A DNA stretch of 64,000 nt from Astrocystis sublimbata. Lineage: Eukaryota; Ascomycota; Sordariomycetes; Xylariales; Xylariaceae. Below, piece after piece: positions 48,859 through 60,689 of this stretch. A model generated the notes under the pieces. That model saw only the letters and a list, made by a program, of their open reading frames with translations, searched no databases and was not told the origin of the DNA. The stretch is from contig JAJNNY010000012.1 in assembly GCA_022453515.1 (NCBI GenBank), positions 744,001 to 808,000 on the forward strand. Direction: 5' to 3'. The translations under genes and the position numbers were made by a program. Numbering within the stretch: the stretch's first letter is position 1; each line of letters begins with the position of its first letter.

Positions 48859-50650
48859 TTACTCGATGTGCTCAACATCTGATGGTTTCTCTGACTCAGG
48901 CAATTCATCACCCAATGTGGCCAACTTGGCCCTCTCGGCCCCTATAGTCGCCAAATTGACACCATCCTTTCGCATCTTCTCGATTTGATCTGCTGTAGCT
49001 GCATATTCTGTTCTCTCTTCCTGTGTCATCTCTGGTCCCAAAAAGAGGAATACAAGCATATAAACCCAAACGGCTGCCATGAAGATGGCAATCACTTTGC
49101 CGTAGTCATAGCGCTTCAGGCCATTCTTCGGAGGTAAGGGAAATCGCTCGCCAATCGTAGCTTCGATGGTTGCTGCCGCCGACGAGGCCAGATTTCCCAG
49201 CTGATAGGTCAACCCGACAGCTGTGCTTCGGAGCACTGGCGGTGACAGTTCGCTGAGATGGATGGGAATTGGGCCCCAAACACCCCCAACGAAAAATTGT
49301 AGAAAAAAGGCACTGGCGATGAGACTTAGGGTCCTGGGGAAAATATAGGCTGGAAGTATTGCACCTCCAATGAAGCAACAGAAGATCATGCTTAGTCTTC
49401 TCCCGAAGAACGTGCTCACGTAACCAACTGTCACTCCTCCCAGAAGGGCTCCAATTTGCCCCACAACAGTTATGACAGTCGTTTCTGTCGGTCCCAGTTC
49501 AACTTCTGCGATACATTAGCGCAGTCGATAGAATAGAGCAGACGTTGTATGCTTACGATTCTTTAAAAATGTAGGATATAGATCTGTAGATCCATGACTG
49601 CATGAATTGAAACCCGTCATCAACACAATCATGTAGATGAACAAGAACCAGTTCTCTCTAAGAGACGCCTGAACGTCTTTCATCCAGGCCCTAGTGCTAG
49701 CGATAGCGTTGACCTCTGTCCCTAGCCTTTGGGCCATTGTGGATTCCCTCTCTGCTTTCATGACTTGGGAAGCATTGGTTTCGGGTAGCCACCAACGGAA
49801 CGCTATGATGAAGATAGGAGGTGCAGCACCGAACCAAAACAACGACCTCCATCCGTAGGTTGTCGTAGGTACGAGCTAAGTTCACGAGTGAGAAGGGGGC
49901 TGCAGCAGGGTTGTTGGAAGATACTCACAGCTCGGTAGAATACCGCTGCTAGTACGTATCCCAGCGCATAGCCCTGTTGAAACAAACCAGATAGCAAGCC
50001 GCGGGCATCGTATGGAAGGTCTTCGAGAGCAGTTGCCGCAGCAGGGCCGTATAAGCCTCCCACTTCAAGTACTTGTGATCAGCTGATAGTCTATTTGCAG
50101 CCATGAGATGCGCATGCCTTGCGAAACATGAGAGATGCGGTTCCTATACCCTAGAGTGACAGACCGTCGCAACAGATAATCATACACTTTACTTACTTGC
50201 TATACCGTAGAGTGCTCGAACGCCCAAAAACTGAGGTAATGACCTCGCGAAACCCGAAGCAAGCTCCAGAACGATGAACAAGAAGAGGTTTATGATCATG
50301 ATCCACTTCCCCCCGTAGCGGTCCGCGAGGCTGCCGAACACGAGAGCACCAACAGACCTTAACATCAGAGTAATCGTGATGCCCCACGATACAGCCGAAT
50401 TAGTCGTGTTGAACTCTGCGGCTATTTCTGTTACACACAGAGATACCGTGGAGAAATCGAAGGAGTCCCATGTCCACCCAACGAAGCCGACAGAGAACAT
50501 GAGCCATTGGTGCCGGTCGAGGTCACGGAGCACTCGAATCGGATCGCGCAACTTAGTTCTCGGCGGCTTCAGGCTCTCAGCGCGAGTTGCTAGGTATCGT
50601 TGAACCTGCTGAGGGGAGTAGAACCAACCTGCCGCCATATGATTGCGCAT
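48859..50650 (-). CDS. JEN-like monocarboxylate/proton symporter (MFS)
   Basis: Plasma-membrane major-facilitator permease of the JEN lactate/pyruvate/dicarboxylate type. Four exons, 50650-50197, 50062-49929, 49875-49557 and 49505-48859, with introns of 134, 53 and 51 nt, give 517 aa. MFS signatures include GSLADRYGGKWIM after the second span and GYVSTFFGRRLSM after the eighth. MGGLYGPAAATALEDLPYDA fits the JEN fourth-helix region, with about twelve hydrophobic spans overall. The JEN motif NxxS/THxS/TQDxxxT is present as NSCSHGSTDLYPT (residues 286-298), but the usual Gln is Thr293, which may alter substrate affinity. The cytosolic tail is acidic and Lys/Glu-rich. A TATA-like element lies 94 bases upstream of the start. 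Confidence 0.92.
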
Positions 50651-51543
50651 TATGATGGAAGAATTCCAGACTTTGCGTCTGCGTCACTGAGAATTTGAGA
50701 CAGTGAACTTCCTCTAGTAACAAAAATGCCTGACATGTTGCCGTATATATACATCTAGGCACGTATGGGTATATGGACAAATTGCCATGCAAGTCTAAAA
50801 CCCATAATAGGGATCATAGGTTCGGCACTTCTCGCATGCAGTTGCCGTGTCACATAAAGCTTATCGTCAGCCATGGAGTAAGACATCGGCGCGGGGAAGC
50901 CTAGATTCTATACCATGATATGATGTAACTCGCAAGGTGGCGCCTATCGCGAAAGTAGGGTTGTATCATTGATTGGAAGTCGGAGGTAACTCTTACTGGT
51001 TCCTGCTTTTCGTTCGCTGGTATCACAGTCATCGCGTACACATGTCTGATATGGATCAAGCCACTTATTGAAACCTGCACACACAGAACTGAAGTTTTCT
51101 AAATCATGATCGACGTGTTTCTCGAGCGCAGATTGATAACTACCGACGTAACGGTAATCCATGTGATATTTCCCCCATTCCCCTATTGCCCAATTGTCGA
51201 ATATGACCTTCGTGGTATGCTTGAAGGATGAAAATGTCCTCGAGACAGACTTATCTTGAGAGTGGCCAATACTCTATCTTTAAATGGATAATCTCAATCG
51301 TTAATCAGTACCTATATTCTATGCAGGTACCTCAGTCAATCGGAATATAAGCTTTACTTAATGCCACGCAAGCTGCGGGCGGGCGGGTCAAGCGGGAAGG
51401 ACCCGATATGTGGGGGCACAATTCATAACTTGGAAAGAACGAGTAATTTTGAGCCAAGCGGAACAACAAAATAGATATATATATTAGGACAAATATCCTG
51501 AGGTACCAAAACTTTGGTATAGGAGGGATCTAACCTCCGATGT
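50651..51543. other. Intergenic, JEN-like gene promoter side
   Basis: Holds the permease promoter and the flank downstream of the tRNA gene. No gene is seen; a 72-codon minus frame at 50944-51162 lacks support. Confidence 0.55.
50744..50751 (-). promoter_or_regulatory. Candidate TATA box of the JEN-like gene
   Basis: TATATATA lies 94 bases upstream of the start codon on the minus strand. It is a sequence match at a plausible distance. Confidence 0.4.
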
Positions 51544-51615
51544 TGGACTCGCGGGGAATCGAACCCCGGACCACTCCCATGCTAAGGGAGTATTATACCA
51601 CTAAACCACAAGCCC
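51544..51615 (-). tRNA. tRNA-Ala (anticodon AGC)
   Basis: A 72-nt cloverleaf on the minus strand. The 7-bp acceptor stem pairs GGGCTTG with CGAGTCC and places a G-U wobble at position 3:70, the classic alanine identity element. The anticodon stem-loop is CTCCC-TTAGCAT-GGGAG, giving anticodon AGC. The T arm is CGGGG-TTCGATT-CCCCG with an intact TTCGA B-box, and the A-box region reads TGGTTTAGTGG. The discriminator base is A, CCA is not encoded, and there is no intron. It stands alone in A/T-rich intergenic DNA. Confidence 0.95.
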
Positions 51616-53099
51616 CTGATGAATTTTAGCTCATCGATTGGTTGGATGAGCTGTCGCCAAATCGTGCTGATATCAACGTCTCAACTTGATACACATTGGG
51701 TGGAATAGATATAATCACATAACCACTCTTAATTTAAGTATTTGTTTTTAAGTTTAGTTCGTAGTAGTGATTCTATAGAGATATATATGCTTTTATAAAT
51801 AACTAAGAATGTTGAACTATACTAGTATCCGTGTTTATATCACTCTACCAAATTCACTTTAATTCATGCATATGCATATGTTTAGCTGAGTGATTCCACT
51901 AGGGAAGCGCAACTAGTATGATCTCTCATGGCAATCCTACATTCAGCAGAAATATGGGAGCACCTACCGGATAATAGTATTTGCATACGTACCCCCAAGC
52001 TTCTATTGCGGCGAATATGGGTTTCAGTTAGTAAACCAACGAACAGATAGATTCTCCTGATTAAGGTGCCGATCGTTCTGGACAACAAGGCTCTCAAACA
52101 ATCGAATGGGAGAAATTGCCACCAAGGTATTGATTGCTACACAGCTACGCATGGGACACCAGGAGTTTTATTTATATCATTGCACGACCGGGATTTGTGG
52201 CGTGATAACGAGAAGCGGGGGAGCCAATAACATACCAACAGCCAGCCTATGGCACACCGACCTCGACGGAGTCAATTTATGTCATTCTTAATCTCATTAT
52301 CAAGCGTTATGGAATTTATGAATTGCCGAAACTTTGGGTTCTAGACCCAGATCGAAAGCTTACACTTGCATAGAAATATTCGTCAAGTTCAATGCTTAAG
52401 CATCTGAAGCACTCGTGGCACAATTCTGCTCTTACAGAAAAATCAATCTCCCGATGAGGCGCCATACGCCCTGCGCTCGATCTCAACTTATGCCAAAATA
52501 TGGCAGTGTCTGCGGCACTCAAATCATCTCTGCATTGGCTTGGCATACACCACCGAGCGAAGAATGCAAGCTGTACTTGTCCTCCCCATCGTGTCTGCCC
52601 TCGAGGGGAGCGAGCTTTTCCGATGGGAACTGTAACACGACATTAGTGCTTACCTCAAAATGCATACGATAAAAGTACGAAGCAGTCATTCTCTGCAATG
52701 ATTCACGTAATAATTCACCCGAGGAGGTAAATAAGCTGTATGGACAACGAGTCGAGACCGGCCACATGGATGATCACCCCTCTCTGTGATGAGGAGCACA
52801 CCACCATGTATGCTAATATTCGATATCAATACATTATTATCTGCGTTCGCTCTAGAAAGCTTAGAGCGTCTAGAGATTGGGAGAGTAGAAATATCGAAAA
52901 TTGGCCCGCAGCAGTGTGAGGGAGACGGGCATTGACCGGACAGGTACTTCGCTCGATACTTAGAAGTACTTGACTACTCAATATATCAAGCAGCAAATTT
53001 GTCGGGATAATCAGATCACCTTGTGAAGGTGTAGTGCGATTTGCATGAGACGTCGAGTACAATGGATTTCCTTCAACACACTACTGCCTAGGTCTACAG
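51616..53099. other. Gene-free A/T-rich stretch beside the tRNA gene
   Basis: 1.5 kb with no supportable gene. A/T-rich around 51700-51850. The right edge is the 3' end of the ABC transporter gene. Confidence 0.55.
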
Positions 53100-55351
53100 C
53101 TACTGAGCAGTCAACTCAGCAATCCGCCTCTCAATCTCGGGCACTTGTCTTAACAAGACCTCGAGATCCTCCTTCTCATCTTCCAGCTGCAGCCTCTTTT
53201 CGGCATCCAGCTTTGTAAAGACGTAGTTTCCCTGTCCGTCAAACTGCAGGATTCTACTGTGGTATTTCCAAAGACTCCGCCGATGGCTGACAGTCATGAG
53301 GGTGATGCCCAGCGCCTTGGCGTTATCATACATGATCTTCTCCGTCTCTAATGTCACGCTGCTCGTACACTCGTCGAGGATGGCATAACGAGGTTTGTGG
53401 TAAAACAGACGAGCCATCGCCACACGCTGCTGCAATCCGCCCGAAAGAACATCTCGCCATTCGGCTTCAGCATCCCAGCCTTCCGGGTATAGATCGACCA
53501 GATGCTCAAGGGATAGCGTTCTCAAGATGTCGAGTAATTGGGCGTCAGTAACTCCACGGGCCCGCACTGCTCGTAGACTGTCTGGGTAGGTGATCTGTTG
53601 TCGCAAACTGCCGCGGGATAGGTACGGTCGTTGAGGAATATAGAAAATGTCCGCGAAAGGAGGCTTGTACACGGTACCGCCATAGACGGGCCACAAACCA
53701 CCCAGAATACGAAAGAGACTGGATTTTCCGCAGCCATTTGGGCCAACAACTAGGAGGTGATCGCCCTGCTTCAGCGAAAACGACAATGCCTTGACCAGCA
53801 CGTCACCATTGGGAGAGATAATCGGGACATCGATAAACTCAATATCTTTGCTTTCCACCACTTTCCCACGGCCTTGTAATACCGCTTCGTGTTCTTCAAT
53901 CCCGGAGCTCGAGACAAGCTTTTTCTCGAAATGGCCCGCTTGGATATCGTCCATTACATCTAATAGGGATGCGACACGGGACGTGTAGCCCGCAAGCTCC
54001 ATTATTTCCCGGTAAGAAAACATAATCCGGCCAAAGGCATCGGACGCGCTCAAAAGCATACGGCGATTCGTGACAAAGGTCTCGGTACGATCGCCCATGC
54101 TCAAGGTATCGCTCAGCTGCCCTGGGAGTTTGAAGAATACCGGAACGCTGCACAGTAACAGGCCTAGTGCACCCCAGAAGTATTTGATAACGAAATCTTC
54201 CATAACGCCATGGTAAAACCGCCGACGAAGGATGTAGTTCACATGCTTGATAAGGGTAAAATAACCCTTATCGAGAGTATCTTTCTCCGCCTCATGGCCG
54301 TGATAGAGAGCTACCTCTTCACTGTGATCGATGAGTCTCGAGTGTTGGAAGCGGAATTCGCCCTCTAGACGGGCTTCATCGGCCACATATTTGCCGAAGG
54401 GCGGGGTGAGGGCTCGCATAACATTGGCCGAAAGTTGGACGAGTAGAGACATGAAGACGACGCCTTCGCCGCCGACGCTTTTCGACAATGACCACGTGTA
54501 AATAGTCTGCCAGTTGGTTAGCTGTGCTTGAAGTAGATCTCTGCCCTGGAATACGTACCATATCCAGCAATGGCTTAGCTAAATTACTATACAACTCGGC
54601 CAAACTATTCGAAAACTTGGCAACATCTACAGATATGACCTGATCGGGGTTCTTTATTCGATCGTCCAAGGAAGATATGCCATAGAAAGTGAGTTTTGAG
54701 AGGTATTGGTCGTGTATATGCTGGGTCAGCCGTGTTCGGTATTTGAGTGAAAGTTCAGCCTGGTGGTAGGATAGCTAGAACTCGGCTCCAAATATCAGCA
54801 ATCGTGCGACTCGTGTTGGAGTCGCCAGGCACGGATATACTCACCATGGAGTTTGTGAAGGTCGCCGGGACTGCAATCAACATCCACCATACTATCCTGG
54901 TCAAGAACTCCTTGCCACTTCCCTTCACAAGCGCCTTGACAATGGCGCCATCCATTTCCGCGACCTTCAGGCTGATGAGGGTTCGTATTACGAGGAAGAA
55001 GCTGTGACTGAGAAGCATCCTGGCCTCGGTGCTGGACGCGCTAGGTATGACTATCTTCAACAGCCTCAACAAGGAGCGGAAGAACTCGCGGTTCATCTCG
55101 ACCTTCTTCTTACCGGCGGCGTCTGGCGTATCGCTCGACGTGGTGCCAGAGCGTCGCTTGGCAGCTTCGCGGACCGAAGCGGCCTTTTGTTCCGAGACGG
55201 CATGGCGCACACGGTTGACGAGGGCGAGAACTAGCGTCAGGTAGACGGCGCGAGATATGCGCGTACGGTTGGCGACGTAGAGCTCGACCAGCTGCGAGAC
55301 GACGCGCTTAAGCGACCGATCGGGCAGGATAGGTTTGGAGTGTACCGCCAT
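53100..55351 (-). CDS. Peroxisomal ABCD-type half ABC transporter (Pxa/ALDP family)
   Basis: Half-size ABC transporter of the ALDP/PXA family, which imports long-chain acyl-CoA or fatty acids into peroxisomes for beta-oxidation as a dimer. Exons 55351-54845, 54774-54559 and 54506-53100, with phase-0 introns of 70 and 52 nt, give 709 aa. The membrane domain includes the ABCD EAA-like segment [16 protein letters not shown] (about residues 225-240). The nucleotide-binding domain has Walker [10 protein letters not shown] (~496), Q-loop YIPQRPYL, signature LSGGLQQR (~596), Walker B YAILDE (~614) and the H-loop [12 protein letters not shown]-terminal coiled-coil tail follows. All catalytic motifs are intact. 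Which of the two fungal paralogues (Pxa1 or Pxa2) it is cannot be settled here. The start is the ATG giving MAVHSKP; the frame extends upstream without another ATG. Confidence 0.93.
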
Positions 55352-56071
55352 GGCGGCGAGGCGGGCCAGATGGAATGCGCTCCCCTGCACGCGCCCCAGC
55401 GTGTTGCGATTCTTTCAACGGACGGCAATGTGAGCGAGCGATGGACTCATTAAGGACGGCGTGGCAATGCGCAAGCGATTCGTCTACAGGGTATCACATG
55501 GCTGATGGGGATAGGGTTTTGTGGACAAGCAGCGCTTCGTGGCTTGATGCGAAGTTTTGGTGATTGATGGATGAAGTTTGGATGGTGTTTGGATGGTCGG
55601 AGCTACATGCAGGCGTGGGCTGGTTCCTCGGCCAGAGCTTGCATTCTCGGTCCATGCATCCCTGATCAGTGAGTGATCAGGGTGACGTCCAGCTCGCATG
55701 TGATTTCCCCAGCTCTGCCCCGGTGCTTGGCGGGACTGCTAACCCTATCTGGACATACCTAGGTACATATAGGTAGTAGGTGCCTATTGTGGGTTAGGTA
55801 GGCGCTGAACTCTACGCAAGGTGTGGCTTTACATCTGGTCTGTGGCTCTGTGGCTGAGCACTGGCAGCCTAAGGTACCTAAGCCGTCGCCGCCACTACCG
55901 CGGGGTTCCTTTTTGGTCAAGAATTTCGCGACAGAGTGGCGCCCGCCCATCGTCGCGCACCGCTTACTTTCACGAGTACTTTCACAGCCATCGTTCGTGT
56001 CCCTCATAGCTCAACGTTCCTGCGCCAAGCAATCGTAGACATCCGCGGAACTTGGTGTTAATTCAGGCAAA
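55352..56071. promoter_or_regulatory. Divergent promoter region, ABCD transporter / DPH3
   Basis: 720 bases lie between two outward-facing start codons. An exact TACCTAGGTA is at 55756. No gene is seen. Confidence 0.6.
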
Positions 56072-56454
56072 ATGGCCGAGGAGGAGGAGGAAATCGCAGT
56101 CTACGACGAGGTCGAGATCGAGGACATGACCTTCGACGAGACGCTTCAGATCTACCACTACCCATGTCCCTGCGGTGACCGCTTCGAGATTGCGCTTTTG
56201 GACCTCCAGGATGAGTCGACCGACATAGCTGTATGCCCCAGCTGCAGTTTGATGATTCGCGTCATCTTCGATCAGGTTTGTGCACGAGACACATGGCGAC
56301 TACTGACTAACTACCTAGGTAGTCGTGTTGTGTGCAGTCCAAGTTGACGGTTTATTTTTAGGACAATCTTCCTCAGCCTCCACCCGAGGATCCGCCCCAA
56401 GATCCTGCCGAGCAGCGGCAGCAGCAGCAACACCAAGTCTCCGTTGCCGCCTGA
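56072..56454 (+). CDS. dph3: Diphthamide biosynthesis protein 3 (CSL zinc finger)
   Basis: Small iron/zinc-binding electron carrier that serves Dph1-Dph2 in the first step of diphthamide synthesis on eEF2, and also supports Elongator-dependent tRNA modification. Exons 56072-56275 and 56362-56454 give 98 aa. The CSL zinc-finger domain fills residues ~11-69: [13 protein letters not shown], then the metal ligands Cys32, Cys34 (CPCGDRF), Cys55 and Cys58 (CPSC), and the end of the fold at LMIRVIFDQ. The 86-nt phase-0 intron sits directly after the domain and itself contains one exact TACCTAGGTA (56312). The second exon is a short Pro/Gln-rich extension, making the protein slightly longer than the ~82-aa yeast form. 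Confidence 0.96.
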
Positions 56455-57152
56455 ACAGCTAGCAGCTACTGTAGTCAAGCTATTCGAGCCGAATCGCTCT
56501 CGAGCAACGGAAGCAGCTGCCATGCTCAGTGCTCACTCGGCGCAGAGGGAAGTTTTCTAAGACACGTCGCAGAAAGAGTTCACAAAGTGAAACACTTCTA
56601 GGGTCGCAAAACACCAGCGCACCAACCACCAGCATGATCCTTTCAGTCGCTACCAGATCCTACGCATCGCATCGCATCGCAAACACCCAACTGCATGTTA
56701 CACGCCAACTGCAGCTTGGCAACAGTCTCGCGGCTGTCGAAATAGCCATGAAACGACCAGCCGCGCGGACAGTAAAATTCTAGCAACGTCACCTGGAGTG
56801 GAGTGCTGCTCACTCACTACCAGGGTGCCAGGTTGTATCAGCGACGCTTGGCAGCGTCGCCAATCGAGAGCGAGAGCGTATGCACCACGTCAAATGTTCA
56901 CACCATGTCGATGGATGAAAATTGAAGATTCAACTATGGACTTCGGTCCGTTGCCGCGATGAGGGGGTATATAGTAACAAATGAAGACAATCCAGAACGC
57001 CGTTTATTCCCCAGAAACCCGTGTGGTGTGGTCATGCCCCTTGAATGCCGTCGTTGCCTGTCGTTGCCCGTCCAGTTTAATGTCGTCCCGATACCCTCAA
57101 CCATTCCCGAACTCCGTTGAAATGCAAGCAAAGATTAGGTGCTATTCGGCCG
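56455..57152. other. Intergenic between convergent dph3 and the small GPI-protein candidate
   Basis: 3' flanks of two convergent genes. No further gene is seen. Confidence 0.55.
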
Positions 57153-57477
57153 TCATAACAAGACGAGCCCGGCGGCCGAGAAGACAATCAATCCCATGAC
57201 GGATGCTCCGACTGCAGGCTTTTCTACCGATACTGCAGCGGTCAAAGGCGACGGGGCATTGCTGATTGTTTCTGTCATGTTGTTCGTGTTTTCTGCCTTC
57301 CTGTTAGCCGCTTCGTGGTCATACTGACGTCTCCCATGGGACGGCGGGGAGAATAGGAGATAAGAGCATACCCAACGGCGTCAACTCAACAGCGCCAGCG
57401 GAGTGCGCAGGTACGCTTTGGTGCAGCGCTGTTGTGCACGGAATAGCTGCAGCGAAGAATATATCGCGTAATCTCAT
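57153..57477 (-). CDS. Candidate small secreted GPI-anchored protein (two exons)
   Basis: I do not recognise a named family. Exon 57477-57415 encodes a signal-peptide-like start (MRLRDIFFAAAIPCTTALHQS). Joining it in phase 0 across a 91-nt GTACCT...GTCAG intron to exon 57323-57153 gives 77 aa. The second exon encodes a polar segment (YDHEAANRKAENTNNMTETI), a Ser/Pro/Ala stretch and a C-terminal hydrophobic tail (GASVMGLIVFSAAGLVLL) directly before the stop, which is a typical GPI-attachment signal. Fungal genomes carry many such short surface proteins. One N-glycosylation sequon (NMT) is present. A competing donor GTATGC at 57379 is out of phase with this acceptor. Neither exon would be found alone by length, so expression evidence is needed to confirm the model. 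Confidence 0.5.
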
Positions 57478-60400
57478 CGTGGACAGGCCGCAGCAGCCGT
57501 TGGGGGTTTTGAAGCTGGTTATGTAGCACAAGATTTGGAGCAATTGCGTGTAGAATGTTGGTTGTGTTAGGTATGTATGCCACGCTTATAAGGTGTATGA
57601 AAGAGTTGAAGGAGTTGGTGGCCGAGATGCGGCTAGTTTGGGGGATTGGGCAGTAGAAAGCTCAAACGAAGCTTCTCTCCGACTAACAAGCGCCAGACTG
57701 ACGTCTTGGGAGTGACGCAAGATATAAGTGATGAACGGATACCCTGTCGTTCAAGATGCCGATTGCAAGGTCAGGGTATACCTGGTAGAATATAGCGATG
57801 GTGGATTTGCGGTTCTTGCTGCACAACACGTCCTCCGTTGCGAAGCGAGACTAATCGATGCCGGGCCAGGATAGAAAGCGCAGGACGGGGTATCAAGGTG
57901 TTAAAAAGCCTGCCAACTGCGGCTCCATGGACATATGTACGAGTAGCCAGCCCACCGGCACATACCGAAACGAATCTAGACACAGAGCTAGGCGATGGTC
58001 CCATCGATAATCAAGATGATAAGGGGAGCGATGACCTGCCGGCAGCGACTGACTGTGATGGCTCGAGGGCCGTCGAACTTGTTATGGTGTGGATCGCACA
58101 TGTATTTTGGGCCTTGTGCCATGGCCTGCGAGCTTGCTTGCTGAATTCGGCCAGACATCACAGATAGCTATCAGCTTCCTAGCCCGGCAAGGGATGGTGT
58201 CGTGGATCAGCGGAGCAACGACGAAGCATTCCAAGCGGGCCCTGGCAGGGCTGGCTCGGCTGGCTGGTTGCAGAGGTGGGCGAGTAGGGTGGTAGGCACC
58301 TCGTGCCAGAGCTCGCGCTTTGGTAGGTCAGGCAACCTTAATGTAAGTTAATCTATCTGCCTTAGGTATACGCTCTCGACTCTATACTTCGTACAATGCG
58401 CTCGCTTAGTGCGAAGACGCAGTACCTAGTACCTAAGTGCGCCACCGTGCACCCAGCACAGCGTTCACAGCCTCCCGGTGGCGCATGCAGCACTGTCTTT
58501 TCGCTCGAGTTTCTCTCTCTCCCTCTCTCTTTCGCAGTCTACCTAGGAAGGGAAAGCGTTACCGCGATGCACTTATTTTAGCGTTGCCCTTCTGCAGCCA
58601 GCTCGTCCAGACCAGCTCGGAACATCGAAGGCGTCAAGGGCGTTTTAGTTCATGGGGCTGCGTAATCCGTCGCGCCGCAACGCAGCGCAACGCAACCCAC
58701 AGCGCAACGGAAGCAGGGAATCTTCTGAAACAGACGCTGCCGTTTTTGGCCTTCTCCAACCCAAGGGCCAACAGAGACAAAACATGCGTGGCCGCCATCA
58801 GCCCATCTGCCAGACTGTGTGCGGCACATAGAGTGAGACTTGAGTGCACACTGCACCTCGACAACACCCCGAAACTACCCTTGTCCACTTGCGTCAGTTC
58901 TTCTTCTTGATGGAGGGTGATACTCTTGGCCTGCCCGAACAGTTCGTTGAGCCGTGTGGTGCAACCCTGCCGAAGAGCCGACCAGAGCTCAGATGACGGT
59001 GATAAGTCAGGATAGTTGAGCCGCTTATCAAGCAGCGAGTCGTCGTTTCCTTGGCCGTTTCCGGCGATCACATTTGATCTGGCAACGTACATAATGCCTA
59101 CCTCCTACGAGTACACACGTGCAGGTGCCCGTGACCGTGGTTGCGTGGGTACTGCAAGCTCGATGAAAACCGGCACCTACAGGTAATACAGTGAGCAGAC
59201 AACCGTGCGTGCGCCCTTTACGGCAGACACATCATACATAGGTCAATATCAAGACGTCCTTAAGACAACTTCGGTTGACGATAGGTAGGTAGTATACCTA
59301 GCTGCAGTCTGACTCTCAATGCATACGAGTAGGTGAGATGTCTGCACATCCGTTGACCATGAGGAGTAACGTAGCGCCGACGGGAGATGGTGCGGAGCGT
59401 CAAAAAAAAAAAGATGGCGGCCTACCAACCTGCGCCTATTATTCACACAAATCGGGGCCACGTTTTCTTCGCATGCGGGGACCATTACTGTATGTGGGCA
59501 GCCTACGTTAGGCTATCTTAGTGAAGCCGACGATCGTCATTCTACAACTACTCGTATCTACCATTACTGCACACTGCCTATTGTCCACACTTATTGAGGG
59601 GCTCGAGGCTTGCGACTTGATAAGGAGGTCGGACAGGCTCGGCGATATTCTTTGGGTTCTTCAGTTGGGCGCACTAATGCCGCATGCCAATCTCCAGCCA
59701 AGCTCGGTTGACTCTAGCTGGGACTCTAGAGTATAAAAATAAAAAGCCAATGCCTTGTCGGTGTGTAAGCGGCCGGGCCCGTCACTGTTAGCTCATTGCC
59801 TATATGATCGATTGATATACCTCTTTGGCAAGGTCTTGTGTGCTTTTGACGTCATTCCTCGCCCAAGCCTTGATTTGGAAACAATCTCTGAAGCTGGTTG
59901 TGGTTTGGGACTGAATGGGTCATATCATGGGTATCTCTTAATCCGCCTCACTTAAGGCCCATTAACCCGCATACATCATTAGGAAGTTTTGGAAAGACGG
60001 CAATTCTCTATTCGTTGCACTAGGCCGTTGTCGGCCCGGCCACCAATAATTTGACCAATTACTCGCATCTTCACTCAACGTTTTACCGAAGTTGACATCG
60101 AAACGATCGAGAGATCGTGGCCTTGGCATACCTAGAGTTTAAGGTCGGCCCTGTCAAAACTCCCCATTTGTTGTCAAGACCGCGACGATGGTTTCTCTAG
60201 TATTTTGTACTAATCCAGGGGAAACAATGTGGCTTTATCCGCACACCAAAGCCTCACTTTGACTACTAGTAAAGTAACTCAGTGCTAAAGACGTTGCCGA
60301 GCCTCTTGGCGTTACATTACGTACCAGAATACGAACACCGCACTTATGACCGCACAAGCTTCAAGTTCCCGAGAATCCACGTGTCTGCACAGTTTATAAT

Positions 60401-60658
60401 GGCTCTTATTTTTTCCCTCATAAGCAATGATCCAGTGATGACTCGAACTCATGTTTCGCAATTATGAGAATGATGAAACAGCAAAGCGAACCAAGTATTC
60501 TTTCATAAGTCGTCACCTATGACCTCGCCAGCTCCTAAGTTGTAACCTACCTTTTTATCAGTGTTTTCACCATGCGATTCAACGGCATGTCAAATCGAAT
60601 GGTAGCATGGAAGTCTTCGGTATCTTCAATTGCGAATGCATCGTGATTTTAAGATACT

Positions 60659-60689
<31 letters not shown>

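Noticed and set aside
60425..60480. tRNA-like ACTCGAACTC stretch
   Set aside because: It resembles a reverse-complement T-loop, but no cloverleaf with a pairing acceptor stem could be formed around it.
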